From G942493375 sp942493375 (GTDB lineage: Bacteria > Armatimonadota > UBA5829): a DNA stretch of 64,000 nt. This document shows, piece by piece, positions 26,894 through 36,495 of the stretch. Positions within the stretch are counted from its first letter, which is position 1. Each line of letters opens with the position of its first letter. The position numbers and the translations under genes were made by a program. The stretch covers positions 5,518,001 through 5,582,000 of the forward strand of contig OW818698.1 in assembly GCA_942493375.1 (NCBI GenBank), written 5' to 3'. The notes beneath the pieces are model-generated. The model was not told the origin of the DNA. It did no database searches and saw nothing but the letters and a program-made list of their open reading frames with translations.

Positions 26894-28117
26894 ATGAGAC
26901 TTTCAATATTCTCAGTTTTACTTGCCTTAGGTTGTCTGCTATTTAGTGTCACAACAACTGGAATCGCAGCGCCAAAATCTCAACCGGAGCTCAAAAAGAT
27001 GCTTAGAATAGATTGGCAGATAGGGCCGAACTTACCTCAAGGTTTTCAGGACAGTGGGGGAGATTTTGTGGGTGATTATCTGGTCACTGTCGGAGGATTC
27101 TGCAGCGGACTTGATGAGTCCCACAAACCCGGTCACTATCCCAGGGGTTTTCTAAATAAAGCCTGGGCTCTGAATACATCCGACAACCAATCCTACTGGC
27201 AGCAGTTGCCGGACTTTCCGGGAATCCCGCGACAGGAGCTGTTTGGATTGTCTGTCAGAAATGAACTGTATTTGTGGGGCGGTTTCAACTACACTGAACC
27301 TTACTGCTATGCTGACGGTTATAAACTCTCTCACAAGTCAGGCAAATGGAGCTGGTCAAAACTCCCCGATCTTCCGTGGCCTCTGGGCAGCAGTGCAGTC
27401 TGTGCGATCGGGGACAAGATATACATATCAGGTGGATCTGATTATGACAGCAATGCGTTCTACACAGAATGCGACCGAAAAGGCCAGAACCAGCGTATGG
27501 GTTCCAGGCTTCTTGTATTTGACACCAGGAAACCTGAAAAAGGATGGACCCGTCTAGCCGATTGCCCGGGAACTCCGCGCTGGGTAGCCTCCATGGCAGC
27601 GGTCAAAGGCAGGATATACCTGATCGGTGGTGCAACTGGAGATCACACTGGAATGCCTCAATACGCACAGTCCCCGGGATACAAAACGGTCGTAGACAAC
27701 TGGATGTATGACCCCAAAACTGACAAATGGCAGCGTATGTCTGATCTTCCGATATCCAGCGGTAATTTTCCATCCGGAACAATCGTGTACAAAAACAGAT
27801 ATATCCTGCTGATCGGTGGATGCCAATATCCAAAAGTGGCCAACTCTGATGGTACAGTTCGGGACAGTTACGGCACACCATCCAAACTCAATGGAACCGG
27901 CACATATTTTAATGATGTATTCGTCTATGATACCGCCAAAGGCATATTCGGAACAGCTGACCCACTGCCAATAAACAACAACCTCCCTTTAGTTGTGATC
28001 AAGCGTGATGAGTTATTCCTGATGGGTGGAGAGTGCGACGGGACAATAATCGATGGTGAATACTACGGTCGCCATCCGGACTTGTTACTGAAAGGCCGTA
28101 TAAGTGTAGTCAAGTAA
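26894..28117 (+). CDS. Secreted Kelch-repeat beta-propeller protein
   Basis: The protein has 407 residues with a signal peptide (FSVLLALGCLLFSVTTTGIA). Kelch blades repeat the pattern of two Gly followed by a Trp/Tyr-rich strand: VTVGGFCSG, YLWGGFNYTEP, IYISGGSDYDS, IYLIGGATGDH, ILLIGGCQYP and LFLMGGECDG, six in all, giving a full propeller. In glycan-degrading loci such proteins are often mutarotases of the NanM type or sugar-binding proteins; nothing here proves that activity. It is first in a plus-strand run of nine genes. The next gene (DUF4838-type) starts 28 bp after its stop, so the two are almost surely co-transcribed. Confidence 0.85.
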   Translation: MRLSIFSVLLALGCLLFSVTTTGIAAPKSQPELKKMLRIDWQIGPNLPQGFQDSGGDFVGDYLVTVGGFCSGLDESHKPGHYPRGFLNKAWALNTSDNQSYWQQLPDFPGIPRQELFGLSVRNELYLWGGFNYTEPYCYADGYKLSHKSGKWSWSKLPDLPWPLGSSAVCAIGDKIYISGGSDYDSNAFYTECDRKGQNQRMGSRLLVFDTRKPEKGWTRLADCPGTPRWVASMAAVKGRIYLIGGATGDHTGMPQYAQSPGYKTVVDNWMYDPKTDKWQRMSDLPISSGNFPSGTIVYKNRYILLIGGCQYPKVANSDGTVRDSYGTPSKLNGTGTYFNDVFVYDTAKGIFGTADPLPINNNLPLVVIKRDELFLMGGECDGTIIDGEYYGRHPDLLLKGRISVVK

Positions 28118-28145
28118 TTAGTTGGAAGAAAAGGTAAACAACACT

Positions 28146-31100
28146 ATGAAAAACTGCTTGATAATTGGCTTGATCCTCCTTTGCATGGTAGCAGCAGTTG
28201 AGAATGCCTTTGCTGCGATTTTGCCTTGGAATACTATCGTCATAGGCAAGCAGACTGAATCGGAGCATTTAGCAACGGTTGATTTGCAACGTTATCTTGC
28301 ACAGGTAACAGGCAAGGTCCCCCGGATTGTTTCAGCCAGTGCCTGGAATAACAATCCGTGCCCGGCTGTCGTCATCGGGACAGTATCGAGTCATTCCATT
28401 ATCAAGCAGTCAGGAGTTGCAGTTTCAAAACTGGATGATCAGGGATATTGCCTGGCCAATGGTGTTGTAAACAATGTTCAGTTAGTGATTGCTGCAGGGC
28501 GGACACCGGTAGGCGCTACTAACGCTGTATACGGGCTTCTAAAGGAACTGGGATTTGGTTTCTATCTGGGCAGTGAAGCAATTCCTGATTCTATTCCACC
28601 CAAACTCCCGAAAAGCCCGGTGATACGCAATCCTGTATTCGAAGTCCGCGGAGTGCTGCCCTGGTATAACTTCCTGAACAGCCCTACAACCTGGGACCCA
28701 ATCGATCACCGGACTTTTGTTGACCAGCTTATCCGATGCGGAGCAAACTATGTCGGTTTTCATTCATATGATAATGAACCTTTTGCTGCATATGAAGAGA
28801 ATGGTCAGATGGTGTGGGGAGCCAGGCTACTGAATACTAAAAACTCCCTCTGGGGAACCAGTCCTATGAAGAATAGTGAGTTCGGTTACGGCACCGGTAA
28901 ACTCTTCGCCGGTGACTACTTCGGTGCTGCCTCCACATTTATTCCGGACAACAACACGGCTATTAAAACAGAGCAGAACATCATGCGGGATGCTCTGGAC
29001 TATGCTAAAAAACGCGGTCTGAAAACCTGCCTGGGCTTTGAGATCAACAACGATCCCACAAACCCCAAGGAGCGGGATGTATTTATTAAGCGGATCAACC
29101 ACCTGCTGGACCAGTATCCAGCGCTGGACTATATATGGATTTGGGAACCTGAATCACAGGGGGCCAGCGGAATTACTTTTTCCGGATCGGATTCCAGCAA
29201 GCTGCCTCTGTATGGAGCCGCGCGGCGGGATACATTCAAACGTATAGTCAACTGGAAATCCGGCGCTCCTCCTTTCTATCAGGATACCGAAGCAGGTAGA
29301 GTTGCCAGAGCTAATGAAGGAGCACGGCTGGAGCAGTTCGGATTGCTTGCATATCATCAACTTCAACACCGTAAAAATGCTCCAAAACTCGTGATCTCCG
29401 GATGGGGTGGGGATGAGCGGATACTCTCTGCGGAATATTACGAAGGCTTGGACAAACTGCTGCCAAAGGACGTTGTATTCTCATCGCTGGATCATATCAG
29501 CCCGCGTCCGCGCATCGACCAGATCTATAATGAGCTGCCAAAAGACAGAGAGCGCTGGCCTATTCCCTGGCTGGAGTACGATGGCGACCAGTGGCACCCT
29601 CAACCCTGGGTCCATATTATGGAACCGATGCTCAAGGATGCCCAGAAAGGCGGCAGCCAGGGAATGCTTGGAATTCATTGGCGAACGCGTGATGTAGCTG
29701 AAAACTTCCAGTATGTAATCGATTACGCCTGGAATCCCGGTCTCTCAGCAGAGGATTTCTTTAAGGACCTGGCAAAACGCTGTTATCCGCCAGCAATCGC
29801 TCCGCAGATGGCAGTAATTCATTCAGAGCTTGACAAGCTTGGTTACCGGTGGATTGGTGGAGCCGGGCAATCAGAATGCGCGCCATTTGCCTGGGGACCC
29901 GGGGAGGAAGTCAAAGCTATGGAGCTTGAGAAGCTGCGACATCAGATAGTCTCCCTGATGCCAAAATCAGGACGCAGTATAACCAGGCTGAGATGGCTCA
30001 TGAACACGATTAGCTGGATCCATCAGTTCCATTCGGCAGAACTGACGGCTGTGCGTGCTCAGCAGATGATATACAAAGCCCGTGGTGAGGAGCCCGCAAC
30101 TGCGAAGTATACAGCCATTAATGCGCTGTCAATGATGAACATGGGACAAATGGCTCGAGCACTTCGAGCGTATTCCTGGTGTGTCACTACCCGCGGTGAA
30201 TACGGAGTTTTGGCTACTGTCATAACGAAAGCTTATTCGAACTGGCGGGATATGCGCACTCAGCTGATGAAAATCGCAGGAGATGCTGCTCCTGTTGAAC
30301 CCCCAATGCAATGGGATACTGGCCCCCAAATTCTACTCCCAAGGTTTGTTGCATCTGCAGAATCAGCAAAGAATCTGGTGCTTGATCCGATTGTGCTGGG
30401 TGGAGGTAAAGCCTGGTGCCATTACCGCTTGCTTGGGCAAAGTGAATGGAATACGCAACCAATCGTTATCACCGACAGTTGGGTGGGGGCTGTTAAGATT
30501 CCCGCGGATTCTGTGAAAATCCCCGGTCTGGAGATCGCTTTTTCACTCTCAGAAGACCCCGCACAACCGATGAGATTTGGGCCGTTTGTAGTGACTGTTA
30601 TGCCATCGATTACTGTAAATACGAAGCCATTTGTTATCAACAAGGACTTAAAAGCTTCTAAGCTCAATGTCTCTGTGAAAGAGGGTGAAGTCATTCCGGT
30701 TGAATTGTCCTGGAACGATCTCCCTGGCGCGGACTATTATAAGGTATACAGGGACGGGAAGCTTGCAGTGGAAACCGGGGTAGCGTTCTTCCCGGATGCC
30801 CCCACAACACTTGAGGGCACTTATGTCGTCGAAGCATGGCGTTCCGGCAAAGCAATCGTCCGTTCAATTCCTGTTCGTTACACCATAGCTGATCACCCGG
30901 TCGATGAACAATTCACGATCGAGTTCAAGACGAACCAGGCCGGTGTAGCACTGAGATGGCCTGCTACCAAATCACCTTATGTGACGACATATAAAATCAG
31001 CCGTATCGATGCCGGCGGTACCAGCCAAGCGGTTGAATTGGCCCGTATATTGGCCTCCAGAACTGCAGAACATATCTATCACGATGCTCCAGCGCCAGGC

Positions 31101-31709
31101 AAGTGGACATACTCAATAACTCCGATGAGCATCAGCAACAAAGAGGGGAAACCGGCGACTGTCACGGCTGATTTTTACCCAAAAACAGACATAAAGCCAT
31201 CTATCGTTCTGCCTCTTACTTCCAAACCTGATGGTTGTCAGATTTATGGAGAAGTTAAGTTTGGTGAATCGGGAGCGCAGATAGAGAGCGGATACATCGT
31301 CATGCCCAGGCTGCCTGCAATGGATTTTGGGGACTGCATGACGCTTAAGTTCGAGTTCAATACCGATGATGTCCAGAACATGCCGGTGCTGCTTTCGCAC
31401 GGTCAGTATCTTCTGGATGGCTGGTTTGTCCAGATACTTGGAGGCAGATTGATGGTCCGTGCAAGGAACTCAGATGCACTAGGCCCTATAGTCGAACCTG
31501 GTAAGTGGTATGCGATCAAACTTATATATGATGGAGTAGGCTTCCAGCTCTTTGTCGATGGCAAACAGGTAGATTATAACCCAGGACCAGTAACTGCATC
31601 ACCAGCAAACCGTGACCTGACCATAGGCCAATACGAGCTAAAAGAATCCAGTTTCCAATTCCACGGCAACATCCGCAATATTGAGATATATAATGATGCA
31701 GTGATGTGA
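28146..31709 (+). CDS. Secreted alpha-glucuronidase-like enzyme (DUF4838 type) with C-terminal LamG-like domain
   Basis: The protein has 1187 residues from the ATG at 28146; a TTG at 28122 would extend it by eight codons but leaves the signal peptide internal. After the signal (IIGLILLCMVAAVENAFA) comes the alpha/beta domain shared by GH67/GH115-type enzymes (TVDLQRYLAQVTGKVP, then AVVIGT and GATNAVYGLLKELGFGFYLG). The central TIM barrel contains YIWIWEPESQG with a candidate catalytic Glu (E334) and WLEYDGDQWHPQP. Residues about 840-1010 look like two fibronectin-type domains, and the last 170 form a LamG/concanavalin-like sandwich (GWFVQILGGRLMVR, KLIYDGVGFQLFVDGKQV). It likely removes uronic or other capping sugars from a polysaccharide outside the cell. 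It is in an operon with the Kelch gene. Confidence 0.75.
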   Translation: MKNCLIIGLILLCMVAAVENAFAAILPWNTIVIGKQTESEHLATVDLQRYLAQVTGKVPRIVSASAWNNNPCPAVVIGTVSSHSIIKQSGVAVSKLDDQGYCLANGVVNNVQLVIAAGRTPVGATNAVYGLLKELGFGFYLGSEAIPDSIPPKLPKSPVIRNPVFEVRGVLPWYNFLNSPTTWDPIDHRTFVDQLIRCGANYVGFHSYDNEPFAAYEENGQMVWGARLLNTKNSLWGTSPMKNSEFGYGTGKLFAGDYFGAASTFIPDNNTAIKTEQNIMRDALDYAKKRGLKTCLGFEINNDPTNPKERDVFIKRINHLLDQYPALDYIWIWEPESQGASGITFSGSDSSKLPLYGAARRDTFKRIVNWKSGAPPFYQDTEAGRVARANEGARLEQFGLLAYHQLQHRKNAPKLVISGWGGDERILSAEYYEGLDKLLPKDVVFSSLDHISPRPRIDQIYNELPKDRERWPIPWLEYDGDQWHPQPWVHIMEPMLKDAQKGGSQGMLGIHWRTRDVAENFQYVIDYAWNPGLSAEDFFKDLAKRCYPPAIAPQMAVIHSELDKLGYRWIGGAGQSECAPFAWGPGEEVKAMELEKLRHQIVSLMPKSGRSITRLRWLMNTISWIHQFHSAELTAVRAQQMIYKARGEEPATAKYTAINALSMMNMGQMARALRAYSWCVTTRGEYGVLATVITKAYSNWRDMRTQLMKIAGDAAPVEPPMQWDTGPQILLPRFVASAESAKNLVLDPIVLGGGKAWCHYRLLGQSEWNTQPIVITDSWVGAVKIPADSVKIPGLEIAFSLSEDPAQPMRFGPFVVTVMPSITVNTKPFVINKDLKASKLNVSVKEGEVIPVELSWNDLPGADYYKVYRDGKLAVETGVAFFPDAPTTLEGTYVVEAWRSGKAIVRSIPVRYTIADHPVDEQFTIEFKTNQAGVALRWPATKSPYVTTYKISRIDAGGTSQAVELARILASRTAEHIYHDAPAPGKWTYSITPMSISNKEGKPATVTADFYPKTDIKPSIVLPLTSKPDGCQIYGEVKFGESGAQIESGYIVMPRLPAMDFGDCMTLKFEFNTDDVQNMPVLLSHGQYLLDGWFVQILGGRLMVRARNSDALGPIVEPGKWYAIKLIYDGVGFQLFVDGKQVDYNPGPVTASPANRDLTIGQYELKESSFQFHGNIRNIEIYNDAVM

Positions 31710-31737
31710 AAGGATTCAATATAACTTTTTGGTATGT

Positions 31738-31819
31738 GTCATCCTGAGCGCAGTGAAGGATCTGCTTTTCCATAACGCCAATTGCTACTGAAAACAGATC
31801 CTTCATTCTTCAGGATGAC
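31738..31819. repeat. Repeat family A, copy 2 (divergent)
   Basis: An 82-bp copy with left arm GTCATCCTGAGCGCAGTGAA and right arm CTTCATTCTTCAGGATGAC. It has a longer loop than other copies and sits 28 bp after the DUF4838-type stop codon. Confidence 0.75.
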
Positions 31820-31915
31820 AGTTCTTGCACGTCGCAGGGATCACAAATTCTTGCGATGCTGGGCTTATGATTGTATAGTTAATTGGAAATGTAGATAAAT
31901 CCACGAGGTACATTG

Positions 31916-34900
31916 ATGAAGAGACTCTTTTTCCTGCTCCTGGTATTTGTGTGTATAGCAGCTTCGACTTTGGTGATGGCAGCTATTACTCCTGATTCTT
32001 CTGTTGTTAAGTTTGATGAGATCGGGTTGTATAAGCTGGGGTATATATACCGGGGTCATGATGCTGTTATGTTCCCTGATGGCTGGACCGGTTTTTTTGA
32101 AGACCGAACAGGAATTGCCTGTCAGAGTTTTGGCACCCATCTTGGGAAGAACGCATTCCTTTTGCATGTGCCATGGCGAGGTGGAGTAGGGATTACTTAC
32201 CAAGAATTCAGCATAAACCTACCCAAAGTTAAACATATATCGCTGCGTGGAGCGATAGCCATGATGCCCGTATCACTCGGTAAGTCTGATGGCATTACAT
32301 TCAGGTTATTCGTCAATGGCAATAAACTTATGGATACTCACCGGACAGAAAGTCAGTGGAAAGACTTTGATTTCGATCTGACTGAGTATGCCGGAAGCGT
32401 AGCAGCCATTAGGTTTGAAGTCGATTCAGGCCCAAAAGATGACTCCAATTGGGACTACTCAGTCTGGGGAGATAGAGAACTGGTGCTGGATGGCTATAAG
32501 GCAAAGAATGCCCCACGTCCTTCCCCTGTGCCTCTCAATATGGCTCGAATGGTCTCTGTCAAAAATGGGAGCATGGTGCCTGCAAGTGGATTCCCATTTA
32601 AAGTGCAGATGAAGCTTAACGGGGAGACTGCATTGTTTACCTATAAGGGACCAGATGGGATATTTGAATATAGCTGGGTTAAACCTGCCACGGGTGACTT
32701 GTCTCCATTCGGCAAAATACGATTGACAGCTAAAATGACTGGTGACCGTCCGGCAGAGTTGGGACTTGGAAACAGTGCGGTTATCGAGTGGATCAGTGAA
32801 GGCAAGCTTGTATCCAGCAAGTGGCAAAAATCTGCGCAGGGGATATCCTGCATCAGTGAATATAGAGTGGGCCAGCAGACTGCTCAGCTTACAATGACTG
32901 GCAAGTTGATCGGCAAGAACTTCGTGCTGGACGTGACCTGCGATAAACCGGTTGTTAAGAGGATAACCCCCGGTGATTGGGGACCTGTGCTGCGCAGGAA
33001 ACTGGTTACAGTCCCATACTATCCCGGACAGGTGTACTTCCTGCCCAGTGAAAATCTGTTTGTGAATACTTTCTATGACTGGCATCAATCTATGGCATCA
33101 ACCAATGAAAGTATGACTGCGGTTTATGGCGCCTTAACTGATGGAACCAGACATCAATTGAAGGAGAGAGTAGTTTATTCTGCAGCATGGCATCTAGCTG
33201 AAGTTCTGCCGAATATCCCCAATCCTGCTTCTCCTTATTTGAAGGAAATCGGTGGGAAGATTGTGCTGGATATCTGGGGCGGCAATTATACGGATATCGC
33301 GGACAAATTGAAGGTGCTCTCTGATTACGGAATCACCAACTGTATGCCGATTATCCATGTCTGGCAGCGGAGTGGTTACGACAACGCTCTACCGATGCAT
33401 ATACCGGCGGATCCAAGTATGGGTGGAGATCCTGGAATGAAGATCCTGGTCAACACAGCAACTAAACTTGGGTTCAGGATTTCTCTACACGAGAACTATG
33501 TTGACTACTACACAAACTACGATTTCTACAATGAGAACGATATCTCTTTGGATTCCAACGGGGATAAAGTCCTGGCCTGGTATAATCCGGGAACCAAGAT
33601 GCAGTCCTTTGCCGTGAAACCGAACGCAATCCTCAGGCTGGCAGCTACACAGTCCCCAGAAATCCACAAAAGATATGGGACGAATTCGAACTACCTGGAT
33701 GTGCACTCCTGTGTGCCTATGTGGTTCCATGTTGATTTCCGTGCAGGTGAACCAGGTGCAGGGACGATGAAACCTACCTGGAATTCACATAAGGAGCTGT
33801 GGGCTTACGAGCGCAAGATACATGGTGGTCCGGTGTTTGGAGAAGGCAACGGTCACTGGATTTGGAGCGGACTTCTGGATGGTGTTGAGGCCCAGTTCGG
33901 CAGCGGTTGGCCCGGCAACGGAGGGCTCGAAGCTCCTCTGATGGTAGACTTTGATATTACCAAGATCCATCCTCTGCAGAGTAACCACGGAATGGGTTAT
34001 TACGAGCGCTGGTGGAGCTCTGAAATCAAGTGGGGGTCCCGTCCTCCAATGGTTGTATTGGATCAGTACAGGATGCAGGAAGTTGCATACGGACACATTG
34101 GATTCCTCGCAGCTGCTACATGGTCCACTTTGCCGTTGACCTGGCTGGAGCACAACCTGCTTACCCCTGTCTCTGCACGTTTTTCAACAGCCAAAGCCAA
34201 AACCATCAACTATATGGTCGGTGGTAAATGGCTGGACAGCACAGCAGCAGCCAAGCTTGGCCAGTGGCAGACAGTTAAAGTTGCCTATGACAATGGTTTG
34301 GTAGTTACAGCCAATAATTCGAAATCTAGCATGATGGTCAACGGAATAGAGCTTCCTCAGTATGGTTGGCTGGCTAAAGGTGCCGGAGTGTTTGCATACT
34401 CCGGATATCGCAACGGTGTGTTCGTAGATTACTCCCAGACAAAGACTAGCTATTTTGCCAACGCCCGCAGTTCGGCAGAATGGATGGAGTCCGGAATAAA
34501 AAACATCGAACCAACGATTGGGCTATTCACTCAGACCGGTCCACGGGCATTCCGGGTCAGTTATAATTGGAGAGTCGGTGAAGCGCTTTCTGAGGATCTA
34601 AACTGCTTTGTGCATATAAGCAAGACAGTTGAAGATGCTGGAATCGATTTCCAGCAGGACCATACCCTTAAGATACCATCATCTAAATGGAAAGCTGGAA
34701 TCAATGTAGAAGATGGTCCATATGATCTCAAACTTCCTGATGGCTTGAAAGATGGAGACTATATGTGGCACGTTGGACTCTGGACTCCAAACAGCGGTAG
34801 AGTATCCCTGGAAGGAGTGGGGGATGGACGGGGCAGGATCAAACTTGGAACTTTCCGAGTTAGTGACGCTGGAAAGGTTATTGAATTTATTCCCGAACCT

Positions 34901-35197
34901 AAATCCGATTACAGCCAGAGCGAACTGTACCACAAGCACTTGAATGATGCAGCCAAGGTAGTAGATTTCGGAGCTATAAAGACAAATGGTAGCGTTCAAA
35001 TCAAACGCACTACCAAGGGATGGGCACTGCAATCCCTACCGAGAGATGACAGCTTTACTGTTGAATTAAACAGTAAAGTCTTCGGTTCTCCAAAATTAAT
35101 AAAGTGCGATAAAGGAGCCTCTTCTACAGTCAAACCTATACTTAATAATGGCTGGTGGAAACTAAACCTAAACGGCGCCAGGCAGTATAGCTGGTAG
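31916..35197 (+). CDS. Secreted GH101-like (DUF5696-type) glycosidase
   Basis: The protein has 1093 residues from the ATG at 31916 with GAGGT upstream; a TTG directly before it is not preferred. A signal peptide (FFLLLVFVCIAASTLVMA) precedes an NPCBM-like sandwich (residues about 40-190: FSINLPKVKHISLRGAI, SDGITFRLFVNGNKL, WDYSVWGDREL). A super-sandwich and barrel follow, with KLGFRISLHENYVDYY, a probable nucleophile in SNYLDVHSCVP (D595) and a probable acid/base in FGEGNGHWIW (E643). This Asp-then-Glu order is that of GH101/GH36-like barrels. C-terminal beta domains complete it. I infer a retaining alpha-glycosidase acting on the cell exterior; the substrate is unknown. Confidence 0.7.
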   Translation: MKRLFFLLLVFVCIAASTLVMAAITPDSSVVKFDEIGLYKLGYIYRGHDAVMFPDGWTGFFEDRTGIACQSFGTHLGKNAFLLHVPWRGGVGITYQEFSINLPKVKHISLRGAIAMMPVSLGKSDGITFRLFVNGNKLMDTHRTESQWKDFDFDLTEYAGSVAAIRFEVDSGPKDDSNWDYSVWGDRELVLDGYKAKNAPRPSPVPLNMARMVSVKNGSMVPASGFPFKVQMKLNGETALFTYKGPDGIFEYSWVKPATGDLSPFGKIRLTAKMTGDRPAELGLGNSAVIEWISEGKLVSSKWQKSAQGISCISEYRVGQQTAQLTMTGKLIGKNFVLDVTCDKPVVKRITPGDWGPVLRRKLVTVPYYPGQVYFLPSENLFVNTFYDWHQSMASTNESMTAVYGALTDGTRHQLKERVVYSAAWHLAEVLPNIPNPASPYLKEIGGKIVLDIWGGNYTDIADKLKVLSDYGITNCMPIIHVWQRSGYDNALPMHIPADPSMGGDPGMKILVNTATKLGFRISLHENYVDYYTNYDFYNENDISLDSNGDKVLAWYNPGTKMQSFAVKPNAILRLAATQSPEIHKRYGTNSNYLDVHSCVPMWFHVDFRAGEPGAGTMKPTWNSHKELWAYERKIHGGPVFGEGNGHWIWSGLLDGVEAQFGSGWPGNGGLEAPLMVDFDITKIHPLQSNHGMGYYERWWSSEIKWGSRPPMVVLDQYRMQEVAYGHIGFLAAATWSTLPLTWLEHNLLTPVSARFSTAKAKTINYMVGGKWLDSTAAAKLGQWQTVKVAYDNGLVVTANNSKSSMMVNGIELPQYGWLAKGAGVFAYSGYRNGVFVDYSQTKTSYFANARSSAEWMESGIKNIEPTIGLFTQTGPRAFRVSYNWRVGEALSEDLNCFVHISKTVEDAGIDFQQDHTLKIPSSKWKAGINVEDGPYDLKLPDGLKDGDYMWHVGLWTPNSGRVSLEGVGDGRGRIKLGTFRVSDAGKVIEFIPEPKSDYSQSELYHKHLNDAAKVVDFGAIKTNGSVQIKRTTKGWALQSLPRDDSFTVELNSKVFGSPKLIKCDKGASSTVKPILNNGWWKLNLNGARQYSW

Positions 35198-35227
35198 GCG
35201 TTGTGATTCATGTGATCCAGAAAATGT

Positions 35228-35299
35228 GTCATCCTGGAGCGCAGCGAAGGATCTGCTTTTCCCAATGCAGGTCCTTTACTGCCTTAATCCTGGCCTGAC
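35228..35299. repeat. Repeat family A, copy 3 (degenerate)
   Basis: The left arm GTCATCCTGGAGCGCAGCGA and GGATCTGCTTTT are clear, while the right arm is heavily mutated (AGGTCCTTTACTGCC...CCTGGCCTGAC). It lies after the DUF5696-type gene. Confidence 0.6.
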
Positions 35300-35336
35300 A
35301 GTTCAATCTTAACCAAAAAAAAAGAGGGAATTATCG

Positions 35337-36494
35337 ATGAGTGATTGTCTTATACCAAACACCATATTTGAAAGTAGAATTAATAAAGTCCAGGAGATAC
35401 TGAAGAAGACCGACCTGGATGCAGTATTAGTCTTCTCCACAGAGTGTGAACCGGCAGGTGTTCGATATTTTGCAGATTACTGGCCAAGTTTTGAAACTAC
35501 TGCAGTGTTAATACCTCAGGAAGGATCTGCTCAGCTGTTGATCGGTCCTGAGAGTTTGACGTATGCACAGGCACATTCCAGGTTGGAAACCATTGTAAGG
35601 ATGATGGATTTCCGCGAGTCTTCGCAGCCTGATTATCCAGGATCAACACTCGCCTCCTGGCATGATATATTGCACCAGGCGAAAATTGAGAAATTGGGAA
35701 TCTCCGGCTGGCATATGTTCCCGCATACCATTATGAGAAATATTGAGAGTGTGTTAGGCCAGGAAAATATATCCGATGCAGACAGTCTTGTGCGGCAGGT
35801 TACGTTGGTAAAGGACTCCGCAGAACTGGACTGTTTGCGTAAAGCAGCAAAAATCTCTGAGTTGGGATTTAAAGCAATATTGGAGAAGATCCGTCCAGGG
35901 ATGACAGAAGTCCAGCTTGCTGGTATTGCGACAGCAGCAATGCTGGAATCCGGAGCAGAATCTACAGGCTATCCGATATGGTGCTGCAGTGGTCCCAATT
36001 CCATTCAAGCTATCAGCCGTCCCACACATCGCAAAGTAGAGACCGGTGAGATTATCCACTTTAGCATAGGGGCCAAAGTCGATGGTTACAGTGCCAGTAT
36101 CGGTCGACCTGTAGTGCTGGGTAAATGTGATGAAGAAACAAAGCGTTTCCTGCAGGTTGGTCTTGATGCAGAGAATATGACTATCGAACTGATGCAGGCA
36201 GGAACTAATGCTTCGGATGTCGCAAAGAGAGTCCATGGTTACATCACTGAAAGTGGATATGGTGATACCATACTCTACGGCCCTGCACATGGTTGTGGAC
36301 AAATGGAATGCGAGTACCCATTTATTGAAACTTCCTCCCAATTTGTATTAGAAGAAGGCATGACCTTCATGGTTGATGTCTTCATGGCAAAAAAAGACAT
36401 GGGTTTCCGATGGGAAGACGGAGTCGTCATCAGAAATGGAGTTCCTGAAGAACTCTCATCATACAAAAGGCAGTTGAATATACTAGAGGTCTAA
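35337..36494 (+). CDS. Creatinase-like pseudo-M24 (aminopeptidase P fold) protein lacking metal ligands
   Basis: This 385-residue cytoplasmic protein has AGAGGGA before its ATG. Residues 1-150 are a creatinase N-terminal domain (LDAVLVFSTECEPAGVRYFA). The pita-bread domain starts at DSLVRQVTLVKDSAELDCLRKAA. In peptidases of this family two Asp ligands sit in the DxGAxYxGYxSDxTR motif. Here the motif is HFSIGAKVDGYSASIGR, so both are Ser (S243, S254). AHGCGQMECEYP keeps the His (H318), but the next ligand region reads MVDVFM instead of TVEPG. Loss of metal ligands is a feature of creatinase and ectoine-hydrolase-type members, which open C-N bonds without metal. It is one base from the amidohydrolase gene, which suggests consecutive steps. 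Confidence 0.8.
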   Translation: MSDCLIPNTIFESRINKVQEILKKTDLDAVLVFSTECEPAGVRYFADYWPSFETTAVLIPQEGSAQLLIGPESLTYAQAHSRLETIVRMMDFRESSQPDYPGSTLASWHDILHQAKIEKLGISGWHMFPHTIMRNIESVLGQENISDADSLVRQVTLVKDSAELDCLRKAAKISELGFKAILEKIRPGMTEVQLAGIATAAMLESGAESTGYPIWCCSGPNSIQAISRPTHRKVETGEIIHFSIGAKVDGYSASIGRPVVLGKCDEETKRFLQVGLDAENMTIELMQAGTNASDVAKRVHGYITESGYGDTILYGPAHGCGQMECEYPFIETSSQFVLEEGMTFMVDVFMAKKDMGFRWEDGVVIRNGVPEELSSYKRQLNILEV

Positions 36495-36495
36495 A

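Noticed and set aside
26616..26897. Possible 93-residue gene before the Kelch gene
   Set aside because: No ribosome site before its start, and it overlaps the start region of the Kelch gene; composition is not protein-like.
32459..33088. 209-codon minus-strand frame inside the DUF5696-type gene
   Set aside because: Antisense shadow of a strong coding region; residues such as repeated His and Cys do not form a known domain.
35337..36494. Calling the M24-fold protein an active Xaa-Pro aminopeptidase
   Set aside because: The metal-binding Asp residues are replaced by Ser and the VEPG glutamate motif is missing.
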